NCBI GenBank assembly: GCA_016220095.1
Contig: JACRIJ010000082.1
Coordinates: 19,666-83,665, forward strand
DNA from: Planctomycetota bacterium
Lineage (GTDB): Bacteria > Planctomycetota > MHYJ01 > JACQXL01 > JACRIJ01
Length of the DNA stretch: 64,000 nt
Direction of reading: 5' to 3'
Positions within the stretch are counted from its first letter, which is position 1, and each line of letters starts with the position of its first letter. The translations under genes were made by a program, and so were the position numbers. Under the pieces are notes generated by a model that saw only the letters and a program-made list of their open reading frames with translations, did not search any database and had not been told where the DNA came from. Positions 1 to 8,213 of the stretch are shown here, in pieces.

Positions 1-42
1 CCCCTTAACCTCTAACCTCGCAAACAACCTTCAACCTAATCC
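1..42 (+). repeat. Word-array arm upstream of rsmA
   Basis: Pyrimidine/adenine-rich imperfect words (CTTAACCT, CTAACCTC, CAACCTAA) run into the rsmA start codon with no clear Shine-Dalgarno sequence. They resemble the stricter 8-bp array before pyrR. The array probably continues left of the window. Confidence 0.5.
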
Positions 43-915
43 ATGAACAAATCCGAACTCATTGCTCTTCTCAACCAATACGACCTGCACCCGTCCAGGG
101 CGCTTGGTCAGAACTTCCTGATTGATAAAAATTTCCTGAATTTCATTACAGGCAGTTCCAATCCGTCCAAAAAGGAACTCATTCTTGAAATCGGAAGCGG
201 ACCGGGCATATTAACTGAACAGTTGATTCCTCTCTCAGGCGCCGTCGTATCAGTAGAGCTTGATATCAGGCTTTTCAACATAGCCAAGACTTACCTGCCG
301 AATGCGCCCAATCTGACGCTCCTGCAGACAAGCATACTCGGAAAACACGGCTGTATTGATCCAACTGTTCTGCAGATAATAACGGACACGCTCGCGCAAA
401 ACAACCTGAAACGCATGAAAGTCATTTCCAACCTGCCATATTCCATCGCAGGCCATACGATAGTAGGATTGCTGGAAGCAGACCTGCCGCTGAAAGAATT
501 ATACGTGCTCGTGCAATGGGAAGTCGCCCTTAGATTGATTGCCAAACCATCCACGCCGGAATACGGGCATCTCTCGGTGCTCGCTCAGGCGCTCGCTGAC
601 GTGCAGATAATACGAAAAGTGCCTCCGGAAGTATTCTGGCCCAGGCCCGAAGTGCATTCCGCATTGATCTGCCTGAAAAAACGCTCCCTGAGAGGACTGC
701 AAAAATCAAAGACATATGAAGGATTCAAAGCGCTTATTAAAAGTGTTTTTACCTATAAAAGAAAAACCGTATTGAACGGATTAAAGCGCTCCGGGCATGA
801 CGACCAATTCCTGAAAAAAGCGGAAGAAATCTTGATAGCAAACGGCCTGACCGTTACAGCCCGGCCGCAAGACCTGGAGTGGACGGTCTATAAGCAACTG
901 GCGGAAGAGTCCTGA
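43..915 (+). CDS. rsmA: 16S rRNA dimethyladenosine transferase RsmA/KsgA
   Basis: This enzyme uses S-adenosylmethionine to dimethylate two adjacent adenines in the 3'-terminal hairpin of 16S rRNA, a late step of 30S assembly in the cytoplasm. The 290-residue protein has the family's usual length. GQNFL lies at residues 22-26, the SAM-binding EIGSGPG at 49-55 and the catalytic NLPY at 130-133; the C-terminal helical domain follows. The ATG at 43 is the only sensible start because the conserved N-terminal helix begins there, although the upstream bases are repeat words and show no good ribosome site. It stands alone, with no same-strand partner in the window; downstream is a 770-bp gap of repeat DNA. 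Confidence 0.97.
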   Translation: MNKSELIALLNQYDLHPSRALGQNFLIDKNFLNFITGSSNPSKKELILEIGSGPGILTEQLIPLSGAVVSVELDIRLFNIAKTYLPNAPNLTLLQTSILGKHGCIDPTVLQIITDTLAQNNLKRMKVISNLPYSIAGHTIVGLLEADLPLKELYVLVQWEVALRLIAKPSTPEYGHLSVLAQALADVQIIRKVPPEVFWPRPEVHSALICLKKRSLRGLQKSKTYEGFKALIKSVFTYKRKTVLNGLKRSGHDDQFLKKAEEILIANGLTVTARPQDLEWTVYKQLAEES

Positions 916-1687
916 TTCCAGTGGGCGGTAGCCATTTGTAAACGAAGAAGGAAGAATGAAAAATGTAGAATGAAGGACTGTTGGGATTTAATGACTGGAT
1001 GATTTGCGACTTGATGATTGACGACGGACGCGTAATCGTAAACCAAAGAAATCGTCGTGTCTCTTTCAAGTCTCGTCAAGTCCCTGTTAAATATCGCCGT
1101 CGTTACGCTGTTCAAGATTGTTCTACTTTCGTCCTAATCTGTCCTGTATTTTTTTATGGAATACCAGCCAGTCATCTTCTTTCACATTATCAATAGAAAG
1201 GCTGTTTACGAGGTTAAAGGGTTACGGGGTTGTGGAGTTGAAGGGTTACGTGATTACGAAAGTCATAAAGAAATCCTTACTTTATTTCCTCGTAGTCCGT
1301 GGCCCGAGACGTTTAAACGAGAACCGAACTGAGCCCCGAGATCCGCATTATGAACGACTATTTACATGGATACCCCCTTCGATTCACTCAGGTTTGCGAC
1401 AGTATGCACAGGATAACGGCGACGTATCCATGTTACAAAAGCATTCGTTCTTCGTGATTTCGTGCCTTCGTGGCAAAATAACGGGCGGCGTATCCTGGTT
1501 ATCCTGCCGCAGTCCTTAGCGAAGCGAAGGGAACCTGCGAAGGATCTATCCAATGTAAATTCCGTTGTCATGTCGTCGTCTTCAGTGTAAATCTGCTTGC
1601 ACTAAGCAGAGCGAATGTGTGTAATCTGTGGTTCCGTTTCGTGATTCCATTCGTCGTCCCTCAGTACTCGCTACCCGCTACTCGCTA
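916..1687. repeat. 772-bp gene-free gap made of short-period word arrays
   Basis: I see no convincing gene here; the short ORFs lack recognisable motifs or ribosome sites. From 942 to 1025 the sequence runs in 7-bp words (ACGAAGA, AGGAAGA, ATGAAAA, ATGTAGA, ATGAAGG) and ends in TGACGAC. From 1208 to 1263 it runs in 8-bp words (AAAGGGTT, ACGGGGTT, GTGGAGTT, GAAGGGTT). About 1056-1088 resembles segments near 8020-8064 (inverted) and 57311-57350. About 1296-1330 shares GTGGCCCG and GTTTAAACG with 59936-59960. About 1590-1625 resembles 8140-8180. The right end, read on the minus strand from the kinase stop, is (AGTAGCG)n followed by AGGGACG and ACGA. Confidence 0.7.
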
Positions 1688-4600
1688 CTATTTCCATTTC
1701 TTAAGCAATTCTTTTGCCTTTTCGGCATGTTCATACCCGGGCGCAAGCTCAAGCAATTTTTCCATATCCTTAATAGCATTCTTAAAATCATTCTTTTGAG
1801 AATACACGAGTCCGCGGTAGTAATAGCTGTACGCGCTTTCCGGATTGAGTTTGATTGCCATATTAAAATCTTCAAACGCCTCATTGAATTTGCCCGTGTC
1901 ATAATAAGCTATCCCGCGGTTGCCATACGCATTGTAGTTGTCAGGCTGGAGTTCTATTGACCTGCCAAAATCAACAAATGCGCGCTCGTATTCGCCCTTG
2001 CTTGACAAGACCAATCCCCTGCCGTTATACGCCTCGGAATTCTCCGGCAAAAGCTCTATTAATTTCGTAAAATCGGCAATCGCGCTGTCAAAATCTTTTT
2101 TCAGCCAATTTGAATTGCCGCGGGTGAATAACGCGCTCGTATAATCGGGCTCAAGCTCCAATGACTTCGTCAGGTCAGCGACGGATTTGTCATATTCACC
2201 CATATTATAATAATCCACGCCGCGATTATAATATATACTGGCATCATCCGGCGAAAGCTTCAGCGCGCTGTCATAGTCCTTTATCGCGAGGTCATACTTG
2301 CCGCATTCCGCGTAAGCCGCCCCGCGGATGGAATACGCAAAGGCGTCTGACGAATTCAATTCTATTACTTTCGTAAAATCCGCTATGGCCTTTTCAAATT
2401 CTTTCATCTTTATGTACGCATTACCCCGGTCCTTATAACCGTCCGTGTCGTACGGCATTAATTCTATCTTTTTTAAATAATCCGCTATCGCATCCGCTGT
2501 ATTGCCTTTTGCAAAATACACATTTCCCCTGTCTCCGTAAATATCGCCGGCCGCGGGATTAATCCCAATCGCCGCCGTGAAATCAGCGATAGCCTTGTCA
2601 TATTCGCCCGCGGTTTTGTAGCTTGTGCCGCGCATATAATAGGCGCTTACGTCCGAATTATCCTCAATCAATTTAGTATAATCGGCAATAGCAAGGTCTT
2701 CTCTGCCCGTAACGGAATATAACCCGGCGCGGCTTATGCGGCATTGCGTATTTGACGGGTCAAATTTCAAAGACATGGTATAATCCGCGATAGCCCCCTG
2801 GAAATCCCTGAGGCCGCTTCGTATTATTGCACGCGTAAAAAACACGCCCGGTTCCTTTGATTCAAGCTCTACCGCCTTATCCAGGTCCGCAAGCGCCGGG
2901 AGATATTCGGTCTTCCTGTAATAGACCCACCCGCGCTTATAATAAGCGAGGTAATTTCCGGGTTCTTTCTCTATAAACCTGCTAAAATCCTTAAGCGCCT
3001 TATCGGTATCGCCTTTTTCAAAAAAAGCCATCGCGCGCTCGCCGTAAACCGTGCCATTCTCAGGGTCCAGTTTCAATGCCTTATTAAAATCCGCGATTGC
3101 CGCGTCGTACTGCTGTTTCTGAAAAAGAATCATTCCGCGCTTATAATAAACCATCGGAATTGCGTTATTGAGTTCTATTGCTTTTGTCAAATCCGGCAAA
3201 GCATTATCAAATTGCTCATTGTCATAATAAGCCAATCCCCTGTTGACATAAGGATTCGCGATTTCCGGGGATATTTCAATCAGGCGGGTAAAAACCTGTA
3301 TCGCGGATGGAAAATCGCCTTTGCGGCACAATGCCAGACCGCGATTCAGCATGGCTAAAGCATTTTCCGGTTCAATCTTCAGTACTTCCTCAAAATCCGC
3401 AATGGCCCTGCCGCAATCCCCGGAATCCAGGTAAGTTGAACCGCGCCTGATAAGCCAATATACTTTCTGGTCAGGCGGAGAATTATTAATCACGTACGTA
3501 TAATCAGCAACCGCTTCAGTGTATTTATTTTCATGATAATTAATGTCACCGCGCATGGAATAGGCATTGATATAATCCGGCCTGAGCGAAATTGCCTTAT
3601 TCATATCTTCAAGCGCGGCCTTATTATTTTTTTTATTATAATACAAACAACCCCGGTTGAAAAAAACGTCCGCTTCCGACGAATTAAATTCTATCGCCTT
3701 GGTATATGATTTCAGGGCGTCGTCTATCTTGCCGTCTTTCTCCTCCATGCTTGCCTTCGCGTAAAAACCGATGGCGCTGTTCGGATCGTTTTCTATAACC
3801 TTCAAATAGTTCTTCATCGCTTCCTCGGGCTTATTGTACACAAACTGGTTTATCAGCCCCAATTCATAATACGCATACGCCAGCGAAGGCGTCAATTGCA
3901 CTGCATGGGAAAAATATTCAAATGCCTTGTTAAAATCCTTTTTGGCCTTGCATGCGTACCCAAGCGCCTGAAAGGCCTCCCCGCAAGACGGGTCAGCCTC
4001 TAACGCGTCCATTGCTATCCTGATTTTTTCATCAATACTGCGGGTAAGGTTTGCCCTGTCAAGAATGGCCTTGGCCTTCGTGCGCCTTGCCGCGGCTTCC
4101 TCCGCAAGTTTCTTCTCCGCCGCTTCCGTGTCCCGGCGCTCTTTTACAAGCCTGCCGCAATCCTTAAGGATCCGTTCGGCATCGGGGTCGCCGGGAAGCA
4201 ATGCCAGAAGCGCTTCACACGCGCCGCGGGCATCGTCATATTTCGCTGAAGCGAAATACTCTTCCGCTTGTTTGCGCAATTCGCTGATTTTTCTCGTCTT
4301 CTGCGCGGAAAACACGAATGTTATCGCCGCGAATGTCAGCGCGATAACAAAAACGCTTAAAAGTGAAATCGCAGAGACCTTATTTTTCTTTGCCTTGAGC
4401 CATAACTTGGACATCAGGGTTTTCGGCTTGGTGGAAATGGAACCGCCGTCAAGAAAACTCTGAAGGTCTTCGGCGATTGTAATTGCCGTTTGATAACGGT
4501 TCTTCGGTTCCTTTTCAAGGCATTTAAGGCAGATTGTCTCCAGGTCTTTCGGTATTATTTTCAGAATGGTTGACGGCGGGGCCGGGTCTTTGTTGACCAC

Positions 4601-5284
4601 CCCGTCAAGCACCTGGTATAATTCATTGCCCGTAAAAGGTTTTTCCTGCGTAAGGCAGAAATAGAGCGTTGCCCCGAGGGAAAAGATATCGCTGTGCGGG
4701 CCTATTTCATTTTTTTTGCCCTGAGCCTGTTCAGGAGACATGAATTCCGGCGTGCCCAGTACCGTGCCGCTCATGGTAAGCGACTGTTCCATTCCGGTAA
4801 ATTCCTTCGCAAGCCCGAAATCGGAAAGATACGGCTTGCCGTTCTGGCCGATTAAAATATTAGACGGTTTTATATCGCGGTGCACTATGCCGCAGGAATG
4901 GGCGTATTCAAGAGCTGACGCGATATCGCGTATGATACAGGCGCAGGTCTCAAACGTTAATGCCTCGGGCTGGTCATCAATAATGGAATCAAGAGGAATG
5001 CCGTCAATGTATTCCATGGAGAAAAAGTAGCAGTTGTCAACACAGCCGACCTCATAGACCTGGACGATATTGGGGTGATTCAATTTAGCCGAAGCCCTGG
5101 CCTCGCGCAGAAAACGTTCCGTGGCATCTGTTCCTGGGAGCGTAAGGATTTTCAATGCAACCTTGCGATTGAGTATGGAATCGTAAGCGCCGTAAACGAC
5201 GCCCATGCCGCCGGCGCCGAGCTTGTCGCCTACGTTGTATTTTCCAAATTGTCTGCCTGCAAGATCAGGAATTTCCGGACTCAT
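1688..5284 (-). CDS. Membrane Ser/Thr protein kinase with long TPR tail
   Basis: An N-terminal Hanks-type kinase is followed by one membrane segment and a very long array of tetratricopeptide repeats (1198 aa). The glycine loop GAGGMG is at 23-28, the ATP lysine is K45, HRD is at 135-137 and DFG at 155-157, so the kinase should be active. A hydrophobic stretch at about 301-328 follows a basic KNK motif. From about residue 340 there are many 34-residue TPRs with the pattern AYYxRGxxYxxxxxYxxAxxDxxKAI. By family knowledge the kinase faces the cytoplasm and the TPRs would lie outside the inner membrane; the ligand is unknown. The start ATG has an AGGCGGT element upstream. Its TAG stop abuts a 7-bp word array. 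It is related in layout to the kinase at 53343. Confidence 0.9.
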   Translation of the reverse strand: MSPEIPDLAGRQFGKYNVGDKLGAGGMGVVYGAYDSILNRKVALKILTLPGTDATERFLREARASAKLNHPNIVQVYEVGCVDNCYFFSMEYIDGIPLDSIIDDQPEALTFETCACIIRDIASALEYAHSCGIVHRDIKPSNILIGQNGKPYLSDFGLAKEFTGMEQSLTMSGTVLGTPEFMSPEQAQGKKNEIGPHSDIFSLGATLYFCLTQEKPFTGNELYQVLDGVVNKDPAPPSTILKIIPKDLETICLKCLEKEPKNRYQTAITIAEDLQSFLDGGSISTKPKTLMSKLWLKAKKNKVSAISLLSVFVIALTFAAITFVFSAQKTRKISELRKQAEEYFASAKYDDARGACEALLALLPGDPDAERILKDCGRLVKERRDTEAAEKKLAEEAAARRTKAKAILDRANLTRSIDEKIRIAMDALEADPSCGEAFQALGYACKAKKDFNKAFEYFSHAVQLTPSLAYAYYELGLINQFVYNKPEEAMKNYLKVIENDPNSAIGFYAKASMEEKDGKIDDALKSYTKAIEFNSSEADVFFNRGCLYYNKKNNKAALEDMNKAISLRPDYINAYSMRGDINYHENKYTEAVADYTYVINNSPPDQKVYWLIRRGSTYLDSGDCGRAIADFEEVLKIEPENALAMLNRGLALCRKGDFPSAIQVFTRLIEISPEIANPYVNRGLAYYDNEQFDNALPDLTKAIELNNAIPMVYYKRGMILFQKQQYDAAIADFNKALKLDPENGTVYGERAMAFFEKGDTDKALKDFSRFIEKEPGNYLAYYKRGWVYYRKTEYLPALADLDKAVELESKEPGVFFTRAIIRSGLRDFQGAIADYTMSLKFDPSNTQCRISRAGLYSVTGREDLAIADYTKLIEDNSDVSAYYMRGTSYKTAGEYDKAIADFTAAIGINPAAGDIYGDRGNVYFAKGNTADAIADYLKKIELMPYDTDGYKDRGNAYIKMKEFEKAIADFTKVIELNSSDAFAYSIRGAAYAECGKYDLAIKDYDSALKLSPDDASIYYNRGVDYYNMGEYDKSVADLTKSLELEPDYTSALFTRGNSNWLKKDFDSAIADFTKLIELLPENSEAYNGRGLVLSSKGEYERAFVDFGRSIELQPDNYNAYGNRGIAYYDTGKFNEAFEDFNMAIKLNPESAYSYYYRGLVYSQKNDFKNAIKDMEKLLELAPGYEHAEKAKELLKKWK

Positions 5285-5375
5285 AGATACCGCCTAAAAA
5301 TTCTAAGCAACACTGCTTTTATAGGTTTTTGCCACGAGGGCACGAAGTCGCGAAGAACGACGAACGACTGCGCCG

Positions 5376-5506
5376 ATTTGCCACAAAGCGCACAGAGAAT
5401 ACAGCTTTAAGACGTACGCAGAACGGAATAAACCACTGAATACACTGAACACACCAAAACGCATGCATTTGCGGCAAAAACCAGCAAAATCGTCGTTTTC
5501 CGGTAC
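5376..5506. repeat. Mosaic direct repeat, copy A
   Basis: About 130 bp matching 7536-7693 with only a few mismatches, but lacking the 29-bp palindrome-containing segment that copy B carries after the shared ACCACTGAA. Internal words have a 9-bp period. Confidence 0.8.
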
Positions 5507-5560
5507 TGCCTAAGTCGAGATGGGTTTTTACTGGTTTTTCGATAACGCTGAACACGGACG

Positions 5561-5636
5561 ACACACCCCTGGTTCCCCTCTTTTTAGAGGGGACATATAC
5601 GAATTTCCCCTCTATTAAAAGGGGTTAGGGGTGTGT
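5561..5636. repeat. Fold-back element with outer 10-bp inverted repeat
   Basis: ACACACCCCT (5561-5570) and AGGGGTGTGT (5627-5636) are perfect inverted repeats. They enclose two hairpins: CCCCTCT-TTTT-AGAGGGG at 5575-5592 and a second CCCCT/AGGGG pair at 5607-5624. A related, less regular element lies at 57226-57299. Confidence 0.75.
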
Positions 5637-5854
5637 TAAGCGTAACCTCGACTGAGGCCCTACGTTTTCCGTGTATTCTGTGTGTTCCGTGGTGAAAAAC
5701 TGTCGTCGTTTCGTCTTAGCGTGCTTAGCGATCTTTACGGTTATAAACACGTTACCTTGGCCACAAAAGCACACGAATAAACACGAATACGCTTCCGTCC
5801 CGTCTTTGTCGCTCCCGCCCTAAGTTGGAACTTAAGGCCTGACCCCTTACGGTT

Positions 5855-7243
5855 CTATTTTTCGATAGGAATCACTAATTGTGGCAATTCGCTTACCGTC
5901 AATGTCATTTTCCCTCCCGAAACGGCCAGTTTTGACTGCTCGATTTTGCCGCGGTCGTCTGGAACGAGTCCTTCTACCTGGACGAATGAAGTTGACAGGT
6001 CGGAAAGGACGACCTGGCTTTGTCCGTTCTCGTTCCATACGACGAACACGGAATTCAAGCCCTTGCGTTCAAATCGGTACACGCCGGGTGCGACGCAGGT
6101 TGCGGCGGTTAGTTTCTGCAGAACTGACGCCAGACGCCCGTATGTGTGGTAGGCTTTCTTTTTCGTGTTTGCAGGGATACCTTGAGTGACTTCCTCTCCC
6201 AGCCCGTTATAGACCAGTCCCATCTGGTCAAAGTAGCCAGGAATGCCTTCTCCGGCGAATCCCTCGATAACCGTCCAAAAAAAGATTCGCTCTACTGACT
6301 GGGCAGTAAGATGCGTCACCAGATACGCAATTTCCCTTGCCTGGTCAGTTTCGGAATTGAATCCGAATTGTGGAGTCGGCGGGTCGCCCGTGTGAATACC
6401 GGTTTCGGTACACCATAGTCGCACTCCTTCGGCGAAACCGTGGAGTGCCAGCAAATCTCTATATGTCTTCACCGTTTTTGTTATGTCAGTCCCTCGGGAC
6501 CGTTCTTTGTAAAAGTGAAAATCAAAAACGTCAAACGGGTTTTTATCAGGACATCCCTTAATGATTTCGCCAAGGAATTTGTTGAACAGTTTATAGTTTT
6601 GCTCGGACGAATTGTACTGATTGCTGATGCCGGCGAGGACTATCTTCCGCCCAGCCGCCCGGATAATCGGCTGACAACGCAGGAAGAACTTCGGGAAAAG
6701 GGAAGGGTTTTTCCAGAGAAGGTCTGGTTCATTGCCCACCTGCCAGAACTCTATCTTCGGGTATTTTTTGACTAATTGTTTAAGTGCCCCATCAAAATCG
6801 GCGTCAATCGCTTCAAACAGCGCTATGGGGTTCAAGTTGCCGCACAGTTCAAATCCTTCGGTTTGCATCTTATTATACAAGGATTCGGCGCCAACGAAGC
6901 GTCCCTGTCCTACGTAAAAGAATTCCACCCGCGCCATTTGTCCGGAGAGCGCTTTCATGTGAGCAATGACAGCGTCGAAATACTCATCATCGCCGGCGAA
7001 TCCAAGGGTTTTAAGAAGCTGTTGTTTCTTTTGGGGCTCGCGATTTGGCAGGGCCGGAGCGCCGGCGAAACCCAAAACGTGCGATATGCTCCACTGGGAC
7101 TCTGCAGTATCGCCGGGGCGGGACGGATCTTCCGGAACGTTCTGTACGACGTCGCTCATGTGCGCCGCAAAGATACCATCATCCGCATTTTGAGTCGCGC
7201 ATGAAAGCGCGAATGCGACAAGCATTAAAATAAAATATTTCAT
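5855..7243 (-). CDS. Lipoprotein with clan GH-A glycosidase-like fold
   Basis: A 462-residue protein with a lipoprotein signal (lipobox ALSC, Cys15 from this start) and a TIM-barrel-like body. GNEPD puts Glu172 after the Asn-Glu pair of clan GH-A acid/base residues, and CTETG puts Glu280 where the nucleophile is expected; the 108-residue spacing fits the clan. The substrate cannot be told from sequence, and I cannot assign a GH family. I chose the ATG at 7243 over the upstream TTG at 7261 because GGAAGA sits just before it and the signal peptide begins there. The product should be anchored on the outer side of a membrane. Its signal peptide closely resembles that of the M16 peptidase upstream. 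Repeat-filled gaps flank it on both sides. Confidence 0.7.
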   Translation of the reverse strand: MKYFILMLVAFALSCATQNADDGIFAAHMSDVVQNVPEDPSRPGDTAESQWSISHVLGFAGAPALPNREPQKKQQLLKTLGFAGDDEYFDAVIAHMKALSGQMARVEFFYVGQGRFVGAESLYNKMQTEGFELCGNLNPIALFEAIDADFDGALKQLVKKYPKIEFWQVGNEPDLLWKNPSLFPKFFLRCQPIIRAAGRKIVLAGISNQYNSSEQNYKLFNKFLGEIIKGCPDKNPFDVFDFHFYKERSRGTDITKTVKTYRDLLALHGFAEGVRLWCTETGIHTGDPPTPQFGFNSETDQAREIAYLVTHLTAQSVERIFFWTVIEGFAGEGIPGYFDQMGLVYNGLGEEVTQGIPANTKKKAYHTYGRLASVLQKLTAATCVAPGVYRFERKGLNSVFVVWNENGQSQVVLSDLSTSFVQVEGLVPDDRGKIEQSKLAVSGGKMTLTVSELPQLVIPIEK

Positions 7244-8213
7244 AAAAGATTCTTCCGGCAAAACTTAAATTTCAGGGGATGCCCCCTTATGCTTTGATAA
7301 AAACCAGTAAAAGTCGGTCGTTTTCCGTGTATTCTGTGTATTCCGTGGTAAAAAATTGTCGTCGTTTCGTTTAAAGCAACAAAGCCACGACCAAAGGGAG
7401 TCCCGCGACTGAGCCGAGCGAAGAAGTCCCTGCCAAAGTGCAGGGAGAACAAAGTGTAGGGGCGAGCGAAGGGAGTCCAGCCATAGCCCCGTCCGAAGTG
7501 GCGAGGTAAGGGACAACCAAAACGACTACACGATTATTTGCCACAGAGCGCACAGAGAATACAGCTTTAAGACGTACGCAGAACGGAATAAACCACTGAA
7601 CCCTGTACCGATAACTGGTACAGGGTGAATACACTGAACACACCGAAACGCATGCATTTGCGGCAAAAACCAGTAAAAGTCGGTCGTTTTCCGTGTATTC
7701 TGTGTGTTCCGTGGTGAAAATTATCGTCGTTTCGTCTGAGCCCTTCGCCATACTCACTTCGTTCTGCTCAGTATAAAATTAGCGAAGTAAGCGGAGCGAA
7801 GAAAGACGAAGCCGAAGGACAGTAGACGCAGTATCACTACGATTCGCAGGAAGTAATCCCGTAACGAAACGAAATGCGAGCGAGAGATACTGCGATTACT
7901 GCGAATCTTCTCGCCTTCGCTTGCACTGAGCAAAGCGAAGTGTGCCTTAGCGGCTAATGCACGTAAAATCTTATTATACAATCGACACAAGCGGAGTCAA
8001 TGTTTTCTTTGCGGTGCAATTTTACAGGGACTTTAAGAAACTTGAAAGAGACACAATACGACGATAATTTTTTACCACGGAACACACAGAACACACGGAA
8101 ACCATGTACATCTCCCTCCTTCGTCGTAATCTGTGCGGTTTTGCTTGCACTAAGCAGGGCGGATGTGTGTAATCTTAAAATCTTAGAATCCGTAAAGCAT
8201 ACAACAACACCAA
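7244..8213. repeat. 970-bp intergenic region of mosaic repeats
   Basis: No gene is supported. A 72-bp block at 7299-7370 recurs with few changes at 7664-7735 and in part at about 5665-5716; all end in a CGTCGTTTCGT motif. Copy B of the large mosaic repeat occupies 7536-7693. Around 8020-8100 the minus strand reads GTGTCTCTTTCAAG and 9-bp words (CCACGGAAC, ACACAGAAC, ACACGGAAA) appear. About 8165-8195, read outward from the M16 gene, contains ATTCTAAG-type 8-bp words. Between 7380 and 7530 there is GC-richer sequence with several AGGGAGT-like motifs and no clear period. Confidence 0.65.
7536..7693. repeat. Mosaic direct repeat, copy B, with palindromic insertion
   Basis: Matches copy A (5376-5506) but contains an extra 29 bp after position 7600. 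The insert is CCCTGTACC, a 7-nt loop, GGTACAGGG (7601-7625) and a second TGAA (7626-7629) duplicating the TGAA at 7597-7600. Confidence 0.8.

Larger units (their letters stand above)
5285..5854. repeat. 570-bp intergenic mosaic of repeats
   Basis: No gene is supported. The segment holds copy A (about 5376-5506) of a mosaic repeat whose copy B lies at 7536-7693. It has 9-bp words such as CCACTGAAT, ACACTGAAC and ACACCGAAA. A fold-back element follows at 5561-5636. A third copy of the TTTTCCGTGTATTCTG block, ending GTCGTCGTTTCGTC, lies at about 5665-5716. Confidence 0.65.

Noticed and set aside
1118..1519. 133-codon plus-strand ORF in the first long gap
   Set aside because: It spans several word arrays, has no ribosome site, and its translation shows no domain or normal composition.
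7371..7757. 128-codon minus-strand ORF in repeats before the glycosidase-like gene
   Set aside because: It crosses copies of the mosaic repeat that have no conserved frame between copies.
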